This document shows positions 53,382 to 62,093 of a stretch of 64,000 nt of DNA, in pieces. Below the pieces are notes generated by a model. It ran no database searches and had not been told where the DNA came from. It saw only the letters and a program-made list of their open reading frames with translations. Within the stretch, counting starts at the first letter, position 1; every line of letters starts with the position of its first letter. The stretch covers positions 1 through 64,000 of the forward strand of contig OZ219891.1 in NCBI GenBank assembly GCA_964291635.2. Reading direction: 5' to 3'. Made by a program: the position numbers and the translations under genes. The stretch comes from JAPPHA01 sp964291635. GTDB taxonomy: Bacteria; Pseudomonadota; Alphaproteobacteria; Rhodobacterales; Rhodobacteraceae.

Positions 53382-54034
53382 AGGTCAAGATCTGCGGACT
53401 GTCGGACGCGGCATCGCTGGATGCGAGCGTCGAGGCTGGCGCCGACTATGTCGGGTTCGTGTTTTTCCCCAGGTCGCCGCGCAACGTATCGGTTGAGCAG
53501 GCGCGAGATCTTGCTGCCAGGGTTCCGACGGGTGTGTGCCGCACCGGGCTGTTTGTCGACCCCGACGACGGGCATATCGGGCGTGTCCTCGATTCCGTGA
53601 CGCTTGACATGATCCAGTTGCACGGCTCCGAGTCACGGGAACGCTCAAGAGTGATCAGGAAGACCTTCGGCCTGCCTGTCATGAAATCGCTCGGAATATC
53701 AGCGCAATCGGATGTCGAACGGGCTGACCACTGGGAAGGTTTTGTCGACCAGCTCCTTGTTGACGCGCCTCGGGCAAGACACTCGGACCGGCCGGGAGGG
53801 CAGGGGATTGTCGTTGACTGGTCTCTCCTGGCAAAGCGGGAATGGCGCCTGCCATGGATGCTGGCCGGTGGATTGACCAGGGAGAATATTGCCGATGCGG
53901 TTCGGCTGTCGGGCGCAACGCAGCTTGATGTTTCGTCAGGGGTTGAATCGGCTCCCGGAATGAAGGATTGCGGCCGGATCAGGGATTTTCTTCGTGCGGC
54001 CAGCTCGCTTGCTGATCAGATTTCACGGCCGTAA
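53378..54034 (+). CDS. trpF: phosphoribosylanthranilate isomerase
   Basis: The product has 218 residues, a TIM barrel: MKVKICGLSDAASLDASVEA with the catalytic Cys, GADYVGFVFFPRSPRNVSVE, TLDMIQLHGSE, GIVVDWSLLAK and LAGGLTRENIADAVRLSG, TQLDVSSGVESAPGMKD. The catalytic Asp lies in LDVSSGVE-side strand. It converts PRA to CdRP in tryptophan synthesis and is translationally coupled to lapA. Confidence 0.95.
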   Translation: MKVKICGLSDAASLDASVEAGADYVGFVFFPRSPRNVSVEQARDLAARVPTGVCRTGLFVDPDDGHIGRVLDSVTLDMIQLHGSESRERSRVIRKTFGLPVMKSLGISAQSDVERADHWEGFVDQLLVDAPRARHSDRPGGQGIVVDWSLLAKREWRLPWMLAGGLTRENIADAVRLSGATQLDVSSGVESAPGMKDCGRIRDFLRAASSLADQISRP

Positions 54035-54077
54035 CGACGGATGACGGATAACCTTGCCGGAATGGATGGATAACGGG

Positions 54078-55325
54078 ATGAATGAGAACCGGATGATGGC
54101 GACCGAAGGATTGAACACGTATCGGGGCGGTCCGGACGAGCGCGGCCGGTTCGGGGACTATGGAGGCCGGTTCGTTTCGGAAACGCTGATGCCGCTCATT
54201 CTTGAACTTGAGGCGGAATACGCGCGAGCTCGCACCGATCCGGAGTTTCTCGACGAGATGGAGCGGTTTCGCACCCACTATGTCGGCAGGCCTTCGCCCT
54301 TGTATTTTGCCGAACGGCTTACTGATCACTTCGGTGGCGCGCGCATTTACATGAAGCGCGACGAACTCAACCATACGGGTGCGCACAAGATCAACAATGT
54401 GCTTGGACAGGTCCTGCTGGCCCGGCGCATGGGCAAGAGCCGGATCATTGCCGAAACCGGGGCCGGCCAGCATGGTGTCGCGACTGCGACGGCCTGTGCC
54501 CGGTTCGGTCTTCAATGCGTGGTCTACATGGGCTCCCACGACGTCGAGCGACAGGCTCCAAACGTATTCCGCATGAAGCTTCTCGGGGCAGAGGTCGTTC
54601 CCGTCACGGCAGGAAGGGGAACCCTAAAGGACGCCATGAACGAGGCGCTTCGGGATTGGGTGACATATGTGGAGACCACCTTCTACTGCATCGGGACGGT
54701 TGCCGGGCCACATCCCTATCCGGCAATGGTCCGCGATTTTCAGTGCGTCATCGGTGACGAAACACGGAAGCAGATGCAGGAACAGGAAGGCAGGCTTCCG
54801 GACACGCTGGTCGCCTGCATCGGAGGCGGGTCCAATGCCATGGGGCTCTTCCATCCGTTCCTTGATGAACCCTCCGTACGGATCGTCGGGGTCGAGGCCG
54901 GCGGCAAGGGAGTCGACGAGAGGATGGAACACTGTGCCTCGTTGACCGGCGGGCGCCCCGGGGTGCTTCACGGGAATCGGACATACCTGCTGCAGGACCC
55001 TAACGGGCAGATTCTGGACGGCTATTCGATATCGGCCGGACTGGACTATCCCGGGATCGGTCCCGAGCATTCCTGGCTTCGTGATACCGGTCGGGTCGAA
55101 TATGTTTCGGTTACCGACGCGGAAGCCCTTGAGGCGTTCCAGTTGTGCTGCAGGTTCGAGGGTATCATCCCCGCCCTGGAGCCGTCACATGCCCTGGCTC
55201 ACGTTGCACGAATCGCGGGCGGCCTTCCTGCGGACCATCTCCTGGTGATGAACATGTGCGGGCGGGGCGACAAGGATGTCTTCGCGGTTTCCAGGATCCT
55301 CGGCGAGGAATTCGAGGAAGAGTGA
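54078..55325 (+). CDS. trpB: tryptophan synthase beta subunit
   Basis: The product has 415 residues from ATG 54078; upstream starts at 54054 or 54066 are possible. PLP Lys lies in ELNHTGAHKINNVLGQ, the phosphate cup in CIGGGSNAMGLF, and GETGAGQHG-like GAGQHGVATATACA is conserved. It condenses indole with serine. The usual next gene trpA is absent here; a tRNA gene and amt follow instead. Confidence 0.97.
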   Translation: MNENRMMATEGLNTYRGGPDERGRFGDYGGRFVSETLMPLILELEAEYARARTDPEFLDEMERFRTHYVGRPSPLYFAERLTDHFGGARIYMKRDELNHTGAHKINNVLGQVLLARRMGKSRIIAETGAGQHGVATATACARFGLQCVVYMGSHDVERQAPNVFRMKLLGAEVVPVTAGRGTLKDAMNEALRDWVTYVETTFYCIGTVAGPHPYPAMVRDFQCVIGDETRKQMQEQEGRLPDTLVACIGGGSNAMGLFHPFLDEPSVRIVGVEAGGKGVDERMEHCASLTGGRPGVLHGNRTYLLQDPNGQILDGYSISAGLDYPGIGPEHSWLRDTGRVEYVSVTDAEALEAFQLCCRFEGIIPALEPSHALAHVARIAGGLPADHLLVMNMCGRGDKDVFAVSRILGEEFEEE

Positions 55326-55342
55326 TGTTCCGGCGGCGACGA

Positions 55343-55371
55343 GCTTCCGGCCCGATTGCCGAACCGGAAGC
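55343..55371 (+). terminator. hairpin after trpB
   Basis: GCTTCCGG (55343-55350) and CCGGAAGC (55364-55371) pair perfectly over 8 bp with a 13-nt loop, 17 bp after the trpB stop. There is no T-run, so a Rho-independent role is uncertain. Confidence 0.35.
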
Positions 55372-55423
55372 CAGGAACGGCCAGGAATCCGGGCGGGGCT
55401 TGTCGTCGATCAGAAAAAGGTTC

Positions 55424-55500
55424 TGGAGGACCCGGAGCGATTCGAACGCCCGACCTTTTGATTCGTAGTCAAATGCTCTATCCAGCTGAGCTACGGGTCC
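55424..55500 (-). tRNA. tRNA-Arg (anticodon ACG), CCA encoded
   Basis: Read on the minus strand, the 7-bp acceptor stem GGACCCG/CGGGTCC, D arm GCTC...GAGC, anticodon arm TTTGA-CTACGAA-TCAAA with anticodon ACG, and T arm GGGCG-TTCGAAT-CGCTC all pair. The 3' end encodes a discriminator T followed by CCA. ACG is read as ICG after A34 deamination. It is convergent with trpB. Confidence 0.95.
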
Positions 55501-55915
55501 TCGGGTTTGCAGAAAAAGTCAACACGATCTCCGCAAAGCCGGAATCGTATAGAGTGTGTCCGGTGCCATTGCAATAACCGGCGTCGACACGCGAATTGCG
55601 TCCCGACCGGGGATGCAAGGCATAAAGGGCGCCCCCACGATTCTCTGCCTCAGGCTGCCGCGTTGGTTTGCCACGCGCAGGGGTGCCGTTCTGGCTGTTT
55701 CCTGAAAAATGGTCCTTCGAGCAGTGTCTCGAATTCGTTTCGGAACATGTTCGCCGCTACGGTTTGCCTCGAAGCCAGGCGATCTTCCGACGACAGACAA
55801 CGATCGGTTCAGAATGCGGCGACCGGGTTGGACGGGAACGTGCCAACGTGAGGCTCCTGCCCTTCCCGGTGAGCCCGGGCGCACGGATGCGCGCCCGGGA
55901 CAATCGCCGCGCAGT

Positions 55916-57259
55916 TCAGGTCGTAAACTCGGGGTAAGCCTCGATGCCGAGTTCCGTCATGTCGAGGCCCGTGATCTCGCTTTCCTCGTCAACCCGGATT
56001 CCGATCGCCATTTTCAGGATGAACCAGATGATCCAGGACGCGGCGGATACGAACGCACCCACGATGACGATGGACGCGACCTGCCCGAACAACGTGGCGT
56101 CAGGATTCGTGAAACAGACCGCCAGCGTTCCCCATATCCCGGCGAAAAGGTGTACCGGAATCGCACCGACGACGTCATCGATCTTCAGCTTGTCGAGGAG
56201 TGGCACGCCGTAGACGACGATTGCGCCGCCGACGCCGCCGATCAGCAGGGATCCGAAGAGCGACGGATAGAGGGGTTCGGCAGTTATTGCCACGAGTCCC
56301 GCGAGGGCTCCGTTCAGCACCATGGTCAGGTCGGCCTTTCCGTACAGGAACTGGGTCATGATCATCGCTACCATCGCACCGGAAGCAGCGGCCATGTTGG
56401 TGTTCGCAAAAATCCGGCTCACGTCTGCGGCATCGCCGATGCTGCCCATTGCCAGCTGAGACCCTCCGTTGAAACCGAACCAGCCGATCCAGAGAATGAA
56501 CGTGCCCAATGTCGCCAGGGGCATGTTCGATCCGCGTATCGGGTTTACCTGTCCAGCCTGGTACTTGCCCGTTCGTGCGCCGAGAAGAATGGCGCCGACC
56601 AGTGCCGCCCATCCTCCGACCGAATGCACGACCGTCGAACCGGCGAAGTCCAGGAATCCGAACTGGGAATCCAGGAAACCGCCACCCCACTTCCAGGATG
56701 CCTGCACGGGATAGATCACGCCGGTCAGCAGGGCCGTGAACAGGAGGAATGGCCACAGCTTGATGCGTTCGGCAAGCGTACCGGAGACAATCGACGCCGC
56801 GGTGGCGCAGAACATGAGCTGGAAGAAAAAGTCCGATCCCGTGGACGCGTAGGACAGGTCGTCCGCGCCGTCGGGCCCGATGCCCACGGCTTCGAGGACG
56901 GCGAGCCCGAACGCGCCGAGGTAACCTCCGGCCTCGTCGGTTCCGAGCGACCAGTTTCCGAGCGGGTACATGAGATTGTAACCGATCAGCCAGTACATGA
57001 TCGCGGCGATGGAAAACAGGCCGAAATTCTTGGTCAACTGCGTCGTGACATTCCGTGACCTTACGAGGCCGGCCTCGAGCATCGCGAAACCTGCGGCCAT
57101 CCAGAACACGAGAAAACCGCTGACGAGAAACAGAAACGTGTTGAGAACGAAGACCGTATGCACTGCGACTTCGGTCCCCGGCGCACCCTGGGCCGTCGCG
57201 GGCGACGCGGCTAGCACGAGGAGGAGCGGGCAGGGCAGGTATGTTGCGTGTTTTGACAT
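55916..57259 (-). CDS. amt: ammonium transporter (Amt/MEP family)
   Basis: The product has 447 residues from ATG 57259; ATG 57262 is equally possible, with GAAGAAGAG upstream. A signal-like N-terminus is followed by 11 membrane segments. The twin pore histidines lie in VVHSVGGWAALVGA and HLFAGIWGTLAV, and the FGFNGGSQL and FWMAAGFAMLEAG segments are typical. No glnK gene is adjacent. About 390 bp to its right, up to the P450 fragment, contain only its AT-rich promoter region. Confidence 0.96.
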   Translation of the reverse strand: MSKHATYLPCPLLLVLAASPATAQGAPGTEVAVHTVFVLNTFLFLVSGFLVFWMAAGFAMLEAGLVRSRNVTTQLTKNFGLFSIAAIMYWLIGYNLMYPLGNWSLGTDEAGGYLGAFGLAVLEAVGIGPDGADDLSYASTGSDFFFQLMFCATAASIVSGTLAERIKLWPFLLFTALLTGVIYPVQASWKWGGGFLDSQFGFLDFAGSTVVHSVGGWAALVGAILLGARTGKYQAGQVNPIRGSNMPLATLGTFILWIGWFGFNGGSQLAMGSIGDAADVSRIFANTNMAAASGAMVAMIMTQFLYGKADLTMVLNGALAGLVAITAEPLYPSLFGSLLIGGVGGAIVVYGVPLLDKLKIDDVVGAIPVHLFAGIWGTLAVCFTNPDATLFGQVASIVIVGAFVSAASWIIWFILKMAIGIRVDEESEITGLDMTELGIEAYPEFTT

Positions 57260-57261
57260 CA

Positions 57262-57647
57262 TCTCTTCTTCCATTGATTCAGACGAGGAACTGGCCGTTC
57301 GACTTCGCCGCGACACCGGCGGCGGCCATGTATGAATCCGCTTCGACACCGCCGGAAATGCGGTTTCCGAGCACGGGAGCGCTCATCACGTCCAGAAGCC
57401 GCCACCGCGTCTCCGCCGGAGAGGACGAGAAATTCGGTTTGGTGATTAAAATTTATACATGAAATCCGATAGAGATTAATTTCTAGACATATTTTTCGCT
57501 GACCCACATTCTGAACTTGCTCACGTATGATTCCCTCCCCGTGGCAAGCCCGGGCGCGTGCATGACGCGATCTCATCTGTGCGCCCGAGGATCCGCCTCC
57601 GGATATGGATAATTCGCAGGTCAACCGGCGATGGAGCAGGCTGCGAC
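57262..57647. promoter_or_regulatory. AT-rich upstream region of amt
   Basis: No gene is seen. The 57430-57500 stretch is AT-rich (GATTAAAATTTATACATGAAA), a likely promoter area for amt. A GC-rich inverted pair GGGCGCG...GTGCGCCC (near 57550-57585) may form a hairpin. Confidence 0.35.
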
Positions 57648-57816
57648 ATGGCAAAAGCTCCCGTCTTCCGTGTTGCCGGGAATCACCGGGATCCGTATCC
57701 CGGTCTCAGGAAAATGCGCGCCGACGCTCCGATTTGCCTGGTCCCGGAAGCCACGCTCATCGCACGGCACAAGGCCATATTCGTGCAGGAGAAACGCGTC
57801 GGACATTCTCGAGCTA
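57648..57816 (+). pseudogene. cytochrome P450, N-terminal fragment
   Basis: From ATG 57648 the frame reads MAKAPVFRVAGNHRDPYPGL, RKMRADAPICLVPE and FVQEKRV, matching the N-terminus of bacterial P450s of this type. A small indel after EKRV shifts the frame, and an IS begins after CGAGCTA (57810-57816). The gene resumes at 59315 with SYQPDGLMSVLMGENMMRKDG. Confidence 0.75.
57750..57779 (+). repeat. 30-bp direct repeat, copy 1 (in P450 fragment)
   Basis: This 30-base word (beginning GCCACGCTCATCGCACGG) is identical to 58964-58993 inside the ISNCY remnant. A 16-base word TTGCCTGGTCCCGGAA also precedes both copies, with 23 extra bases between the words only in copy 2. Confidence 0.9.
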
Positions 57817-57948
57817 GTGCTTGCCCGAAAATCACTAAGTGACTCTATGTGAACGGTATTCTCGCCGCGAAGATCAAGGCAGCCGTTTTCGCCCCTTTTG
57901 ACCCAAATCGGGCCGATGTGCACACTCCGCCGTACGGCAGAGACACTC

Positions 57949-59122
57949 GGCGGGTTCACATCGAAAATATCGAACTCGACCTCAAGTCCAGGGACGACAT
58001 CCCGGCCCTGCTGCTGGGACTGCAGCATCTTTACGCCGACGAGCATCCGCGCCCGGCTGTTCGCCCTCCTCGACGAGCACATCCTTCCCGGCATCGACAG
58101 GAAGGTGACCGGGCATGGAGATGTGGCGGATCCTCGTGATGGGGGTGATCAAGCAGGTCTTGCGAACCGTCTCCACGAGCTTTGAACGAGCACAAGACCT
58201 TTCCTTGGCCATGCGGATGTCTGGGACGATTTCGCTACACCTACCCTGGTGGACAATGTGAGCCTTCTGTCCCGAACTGCTTGTCGCGGTCAACACCTGG
58301 TTGTGCCATGCGGTCGGGAAAAAAGCCTGGCGCGCCCTTGGGCGGGCGCTGTGCAGCCCGAGGGTCCACTATCCGACGCAGTCTCCTGTGGGACGCGATG
58401 CGCTGCCTGATCCGTGCGGTGGGCCGTGCGGCGGCGAGCGGTGTTCGTGGCTGGCGCCAATGGAAGCACCTGACGCGGCTGGTGCGGCGGTTGTTCCACA
58501 ATGGATGCGGGTGACGCGCCGGGCGCGTCCCGAGGATGTGGAGGCATAGGAGCTTGTCGCGCGTGCGGAGGCGAGCCTTGCGGATCTGGTTGGATGGGGT
58601 GAAAGCCTGGAAGATCGTGGAGGTCGAAAGCTATATTGCGCCGAAGCGGCAATCGACCAGATCGAGCGCCGTCTTCTCAAGGGCGAGACCATCCCTCAGG
58701 ACGAGAAGGTGTTCTCGTCGAGCCGCACCGCGCTGGATCGCGAAGGGCAAGGCGGGATCTCCGGTGGAACTGGGTGTTCCGGTCTGCACCTGGAAGATCG
58801 GCACGGGTCATGCACCACGAGGTCATGTCCCGTCATGCGGTCCGATGGTGGAGGCTGCGCAGGCGCGGTTTCCCGATCTCCGCGCGGTGAGCCGACCGCG
58901 GCTCACAGCCCCGACGTGTCCGCCTTGCCTGGTCCCGGAACTCAACAAGGCGGATCGCGAGGCGCCACGCTCATCGCACGGCACAAGGCCATAGGCTTTG
59001 CCCGTGTGGTGGCACTCTCCGTGGTTGCCCTCAACATCCACCGCATCGGTCTTCTGCTGCGTCGAAAGGCGCGCCGACGACGCGCCGTGACGGCACTCCC
59101 CGAAACACCGGTTCATTCGTGA
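57949..59122 (+). pseudogene. ISNCY-family transposase with multiple frameshifts
   Basis: Pieces in several frames follow the ISNCY order: ENIELDLKSRDDIPALLLGL, ARLFALLDEHILPGIDRKV, LLWDAMRCLIRAVGRAAASG, RWIAKGKAGSPVELGVPVC, PMVEAAQARFPDLRAVS, LNKADREA and finally ARVVALSVVALNIHRIGLLL. Stops and shifts separate the blocks, so it makes no transposase. Confidence 0.7.
58964..58993 (+). repeat. 30-bp direct repeat, copy 2 (in IS remnant)
   Basis: Identical to 57750-57779. Here it encodes GATLIARHKAI in frame with the IS-derived ARVVALSVV segment, although that peptide is P450-like and not expected in an ISNCY transposase. Confidence 0.9.
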
Positions 59123-59314
59123 CCCGCCCGGAGCGGGAACGGCCTCCTATGGGCTGATAGTGGCGAAAGCCGCGATTTCGGCCGGTGGGCGGAAAACCTG
59201 CGGCCCGGGACGCGTTAATATCCCGAAGCGGGGTGAATTGCCGCAGCGCGGCATCCAGTTCCGTTGAAAATCGTGGTCCGCTGTCGCCGAAAAGAGGGGG
59301 TTTTCTGGCAGACA

Positions 59315-60303
59315 CGAGCTATCAGCCGGACGGCCTGATGAGCGTACTGATGGGCGAAAACATGATGCGCAAGGACGGCATAGCCCATGCCATCGAACGA
59401 AGGGCGACGTTTCCGGCCTTCAGCCCGAGAACGGTGCGCGATCACTGGACCAGCGAGTTCCGCCGTCACACCGGGGATGTGCTCGACCGTCTCGCGGGCG
59501 CAAATGAGTGTGATCTCGTCGCGGACTTTGCGATGTCTGTCTCGGGCAACGCCTTGCGCGTGATCACCGGCCTCCGCAACATGGATTGGAGGGAGGTCGA
59601 TCGGGTGAGCCAGGGCATGATCGATGGCATCGCCAATTACGCGGGCGACCCGGCGGTCGCGGCCCGATGCCATGATTGCACCGCCTCGATTGACGCCCAC
59701 TTCGACAGCAGATTGCCAATCGTCGCGGCCGAACCGGACATGTCGCTGCTGTCGGTGCAATTGCAGGCCGGACTTCCCATGGCATCGGTGCGTGCGAACG
59801 TGAAACGCGCAATCTCGGGTGGTCAGAATGAACCGCGCGATGCGATTGCAGGAACGGCCTGGGCTCTTCTGACCCACCCGGATCAGCTGGAAATGGTCCT
59901 GGAGGGTCAGGCAAGCTGGCGGGATGCGTTCGAAGAATATGCACGCTGGATTTCACCGATCGGCATGTCACCTCGACGGGTCGCGAGGGAGGACACGGTC
60001 GATGGTGTCGATTTCGAACCCGGGAGCCGTGTCTTTTTCATGTTCGGTTCGGGCAATCGGGACGAGGACGTGTTCGAGAATCCGGACTTTTTCGACATCA
60101 CCCGCGACACGGCCAGCAGTCTCGCCTTTGGTGCGGGTCCGCATTTCTGTGCGGGCGCTGCGGCGAGCAGAGCCCTCGTTGCAGAGGTCGCGCTTCCAAT
60201 GCTGTTCGAGTGCTTCCCGGACATCCGTCTCGAGGGCGATGTTGAATTTGCAGGCAGGGCATTTCGCGGTCCGTTGAAGGCGCAGGTAGCCTGGGGCCGT
60301 TGA
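59315..60303 (+). pseudogene. cytochrome P450, main C-terminal portion
   Basis: About 330 codons after the IS junction are intact: MGENMMRKDGIAHAIERRAT, FPAFSPRTVRDHW, the I-helix region ISGGQNEPRDAIAGTAWALL, the K-helix E-x-x-R in FEEYARWISPIG, and the heme-binding loop FGAGPHFCAGAAAS with the axial Cys. Substrate unknown. Because the N-terminal ~55 residues are separated by the IS, no full enzyme is expected unless an internal start is used. Confidence 0.85.
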
Positions 60304-60821
60304 CCCGGCCCGACGACCGCTGTGCCGGTGTTCCGTGCCAGGAAAGGGCCTCGTTGCTCCGGGAATCGGCAGTTCGGCGAACACGGCCGCGTCCGTCGAC
60401 AACTGCATGGCCTCGGGTCGAACGGATCTGCAGGACTCTGGAGAGACATGCGATTCGAGACCGGGCGCATCCACGGGACAGGTCTCCGGGAACCGTGGAC
60501 CTTTCCGGTTCGGCTGTCCGGTGTTTTCGACGTTGGCGGTGACCTTGCGGGACCTTGGCTTGGCTTCTTTGAGCGGGCAGGATGCCGTTGCCACCGGAGC
60601 AAAAGATCTCTGCGTTGCCGGGTGTGCAGCGGGATGCGCCCGACTCTCGCGTCCCGCGCATCGGGAGACACGCGGGGCACCCCGGTTCGGCCGGTCAGGA
60701 CATGGAGGACTTGCCTGCCTTGTTTCCGGGCAGCGCACAGCAACCCGTCGGATAATTTCTTGCGGTCGAATAACATTGGATTTACCACTCCCTAAACAGG
60801 ATTTGCAGGGAGGACAGCTTG
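60304..60821. other. gap between P450 and binding-protein gene
   Basis: Several overlapping open frames exist on both strands, but none shows a ferredoxin motif or other recognisable family. The last ~70 bp, with TTGCGGTCGAATAACATTGG, may hold the promoter of the binding-protein gene; GGGAGGACAG precedes its start. Confidence 0.35.
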
Positions 60822-61880
60822 ATGCACCAACTCAGAAACAAGCCGACATCGGTATTCGCCGGCCTTTTGCTGGCCGTGGCGACCGGTACGCCGGGGATGG
60901 CCGCTGACGAGGGTCTGATCGTCCTTGACTGGGCCGGATACGATGATCCGGGATTTTTCCAGGGCTACGTCGATCAGCACGGAGATTCACCGACATTTGC
61001 GTTTTTCGGTGACGAGGAAGAGGCGTTTCAGAAACTTCGTTCAGGTTTCAAGGCGGATGTTTCGCATCCCTGTTCTCAGTCTGTAACGAAGTGGCACGAG
61101 GCCGGGTTGATTGAACCTCTCGACACCTCGCGAATCGACCGATGGGACGATGTCAATTCGGTCATGAAGGAAGCCTATAAATTTGACGGAGAGTACTATC
61201 TGTTGCCGATGGATTGGGGGACGACCGCGTTGACCTACAGGGCAGACCTGGTCGATTCAGCCGATGTCGGCAGTCTGGAGATCTTTCTGGACCCGAAATA
61301 CGCCGGTCGGACGTCAATCGGTGACAATGTCGACGATGCTTACGCCCTGGCATATCTCGCAACGGGGACCACAGACTGGTCGCAAGCAACGGAAGACGAC
61401 TTCCAGCGAGCATCCGACTGGTTACGCCGAGCCCACCAGAACGTGCGGGCTTACTGGATCGACGGTGCGGAGCTGTCGCAGCTGATGTCGAGCGGCGAGG
61501 TCCTGATCTCGTGGGCGTGGAACGAAACCCCGACGACCATGCAGTCGGAAGGTCATGAAGTCGTAGCCAATCGGGAAACGGTTGAAGGATCATCGACCTG
61601 GTTCTGCGGGTACGTGAATCTGGCCGATGGCCCCAACGATGAGGCCAAGGTCTACGACTACTTCAATGCCTGGCTCGATCCGTCGTCAACCGACTACCTT
61701 GTCAATGCTTGGGGTTACGGACACGGCAATCAGGCTGCGATGGAGGAATTGGGCGCTGACATTCTCGAAACGGTGGGACTCGGAGCCGTTGATGTACCCT
61801 TGTTGGCACAGATTCCGATGGACAACGCCTTGAGAGAGCGAATGATCTCGGAATTCGAGAAGATCAAGGCCGGTTTTTGA
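60822..61880 (+). CDS. PotD/PotF-type ABC transporter substrate-binding protein
   Basis: The product has 352 residues from ATG 60822 after GGGAGGACAG. Residues ~1-28 form a signal peptide (SVFAGLLLAVATGTPGMAAD). The mature protein has the polyamine-binding type fold: LIVLDWAGYDDPGFFQGYV, VSHPCSQSVTKWHEAGLIEP, YYLLPMDWGTTALTYRADLV, VLISWAWNETP. It should bind a polyamine-like or other cationic amine. Permease and ATPase genes are not adjacent. It precedes an aminotransferase and a Rieske oxygenase gene, suggesting uptake of their substrate. Confidence 0.88.
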   Translation: MHQLRNKPTSVFAGLLLAVATGTPGMAADEGLIVLDWAGYDDPGFFQGYVDQHGDSPTFAFFGDEEEAFQKLRSGFKADVSHPCSQSVTKWHEAGLIEPLDTSRIDRWDDVNSVMKEAYKFDGEYYLLPMDWGTTALTYRADLVDSADVGSLEIFLDPKYAGRTSIGDNVDDAYALAYLATGTTDWSQATEDDFQRASDWLRRAHQNVRAYWIDGAELSQLMSSGEVLISWAWNETPTTMQSEGHEVVANRETVEGSSTWFCGYVNLADGPNDEAKVYDYFNAWLDPSSTDYLVNAWGYGHGNQAAMEELGADILETVGLGAVDVPLLAQIPMDNALRERMISEFEKIKAGF

Positions 61881-61954
61881 GCGTTTTCGCGCATGTCGAG
61901 CCCTGAACATGGGCTCGGCCGCAGATCTTTCGGGTGAACCTCTGTTCGTTCCTT

Positions 61955-61968
61955 CGTAACCGGTTTCC
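61955..61968. promoter_or_regulatory. LacI-operator-like site upstream of aminotransferase
   Basis: CGTAACCGGTTTCC shares the 12-base core GTAACCGGTTTC with the site at 1030-1043, and both are followed 18-20 bp later by TGACGCGAATCC (here 61976-61987). It lies in the 213-bp gap before the class III aminotransferase, consistent with shared control by the LacI-family regulator at 1065. Confidence 0.5.
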
Positions 61969-62093
61969 GGTGGCTTGACGCGAATCCACGCGATCCAACC
62001 TCCGGCAAAGACCTCGCGCACGCACGGCCTGACGATCGCAATTGCCGAAGACCGAAGACAGGGTCACCCGCCAGATTCCAGGGGATAGGTTCC

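Larger units (their letters stand above)
57817..59314. mobile_element. ISNCY-like insertion sequence, decayed
   Basis: The element is about 1.5 kb. Imperfect inverted ends are seen: left GTGCTTGCCCGAAAATC, complement of right TGTCTGCCAGAAAACC. A 7-bp direct repeat CGAGCTA flanks it (57810-57816 and 59315-59321). It splits the P450 gene. Confidence 0.7.

Noticed and set aside
55709..57058. A 449-codon plus-strand frame opposite amt
   Set aside because: The composition is typical of an antisense shadow, and amt is complete and conserved on the other strand.
60335..60907. A 190-codon frame between P450 and the binding-protein gene as a ferredoxin
   Set aside because: No CxxxxCxxC or other iron-sulfur pattern, and it overlaps the signal peptide of the binding-protein gene in another frame.
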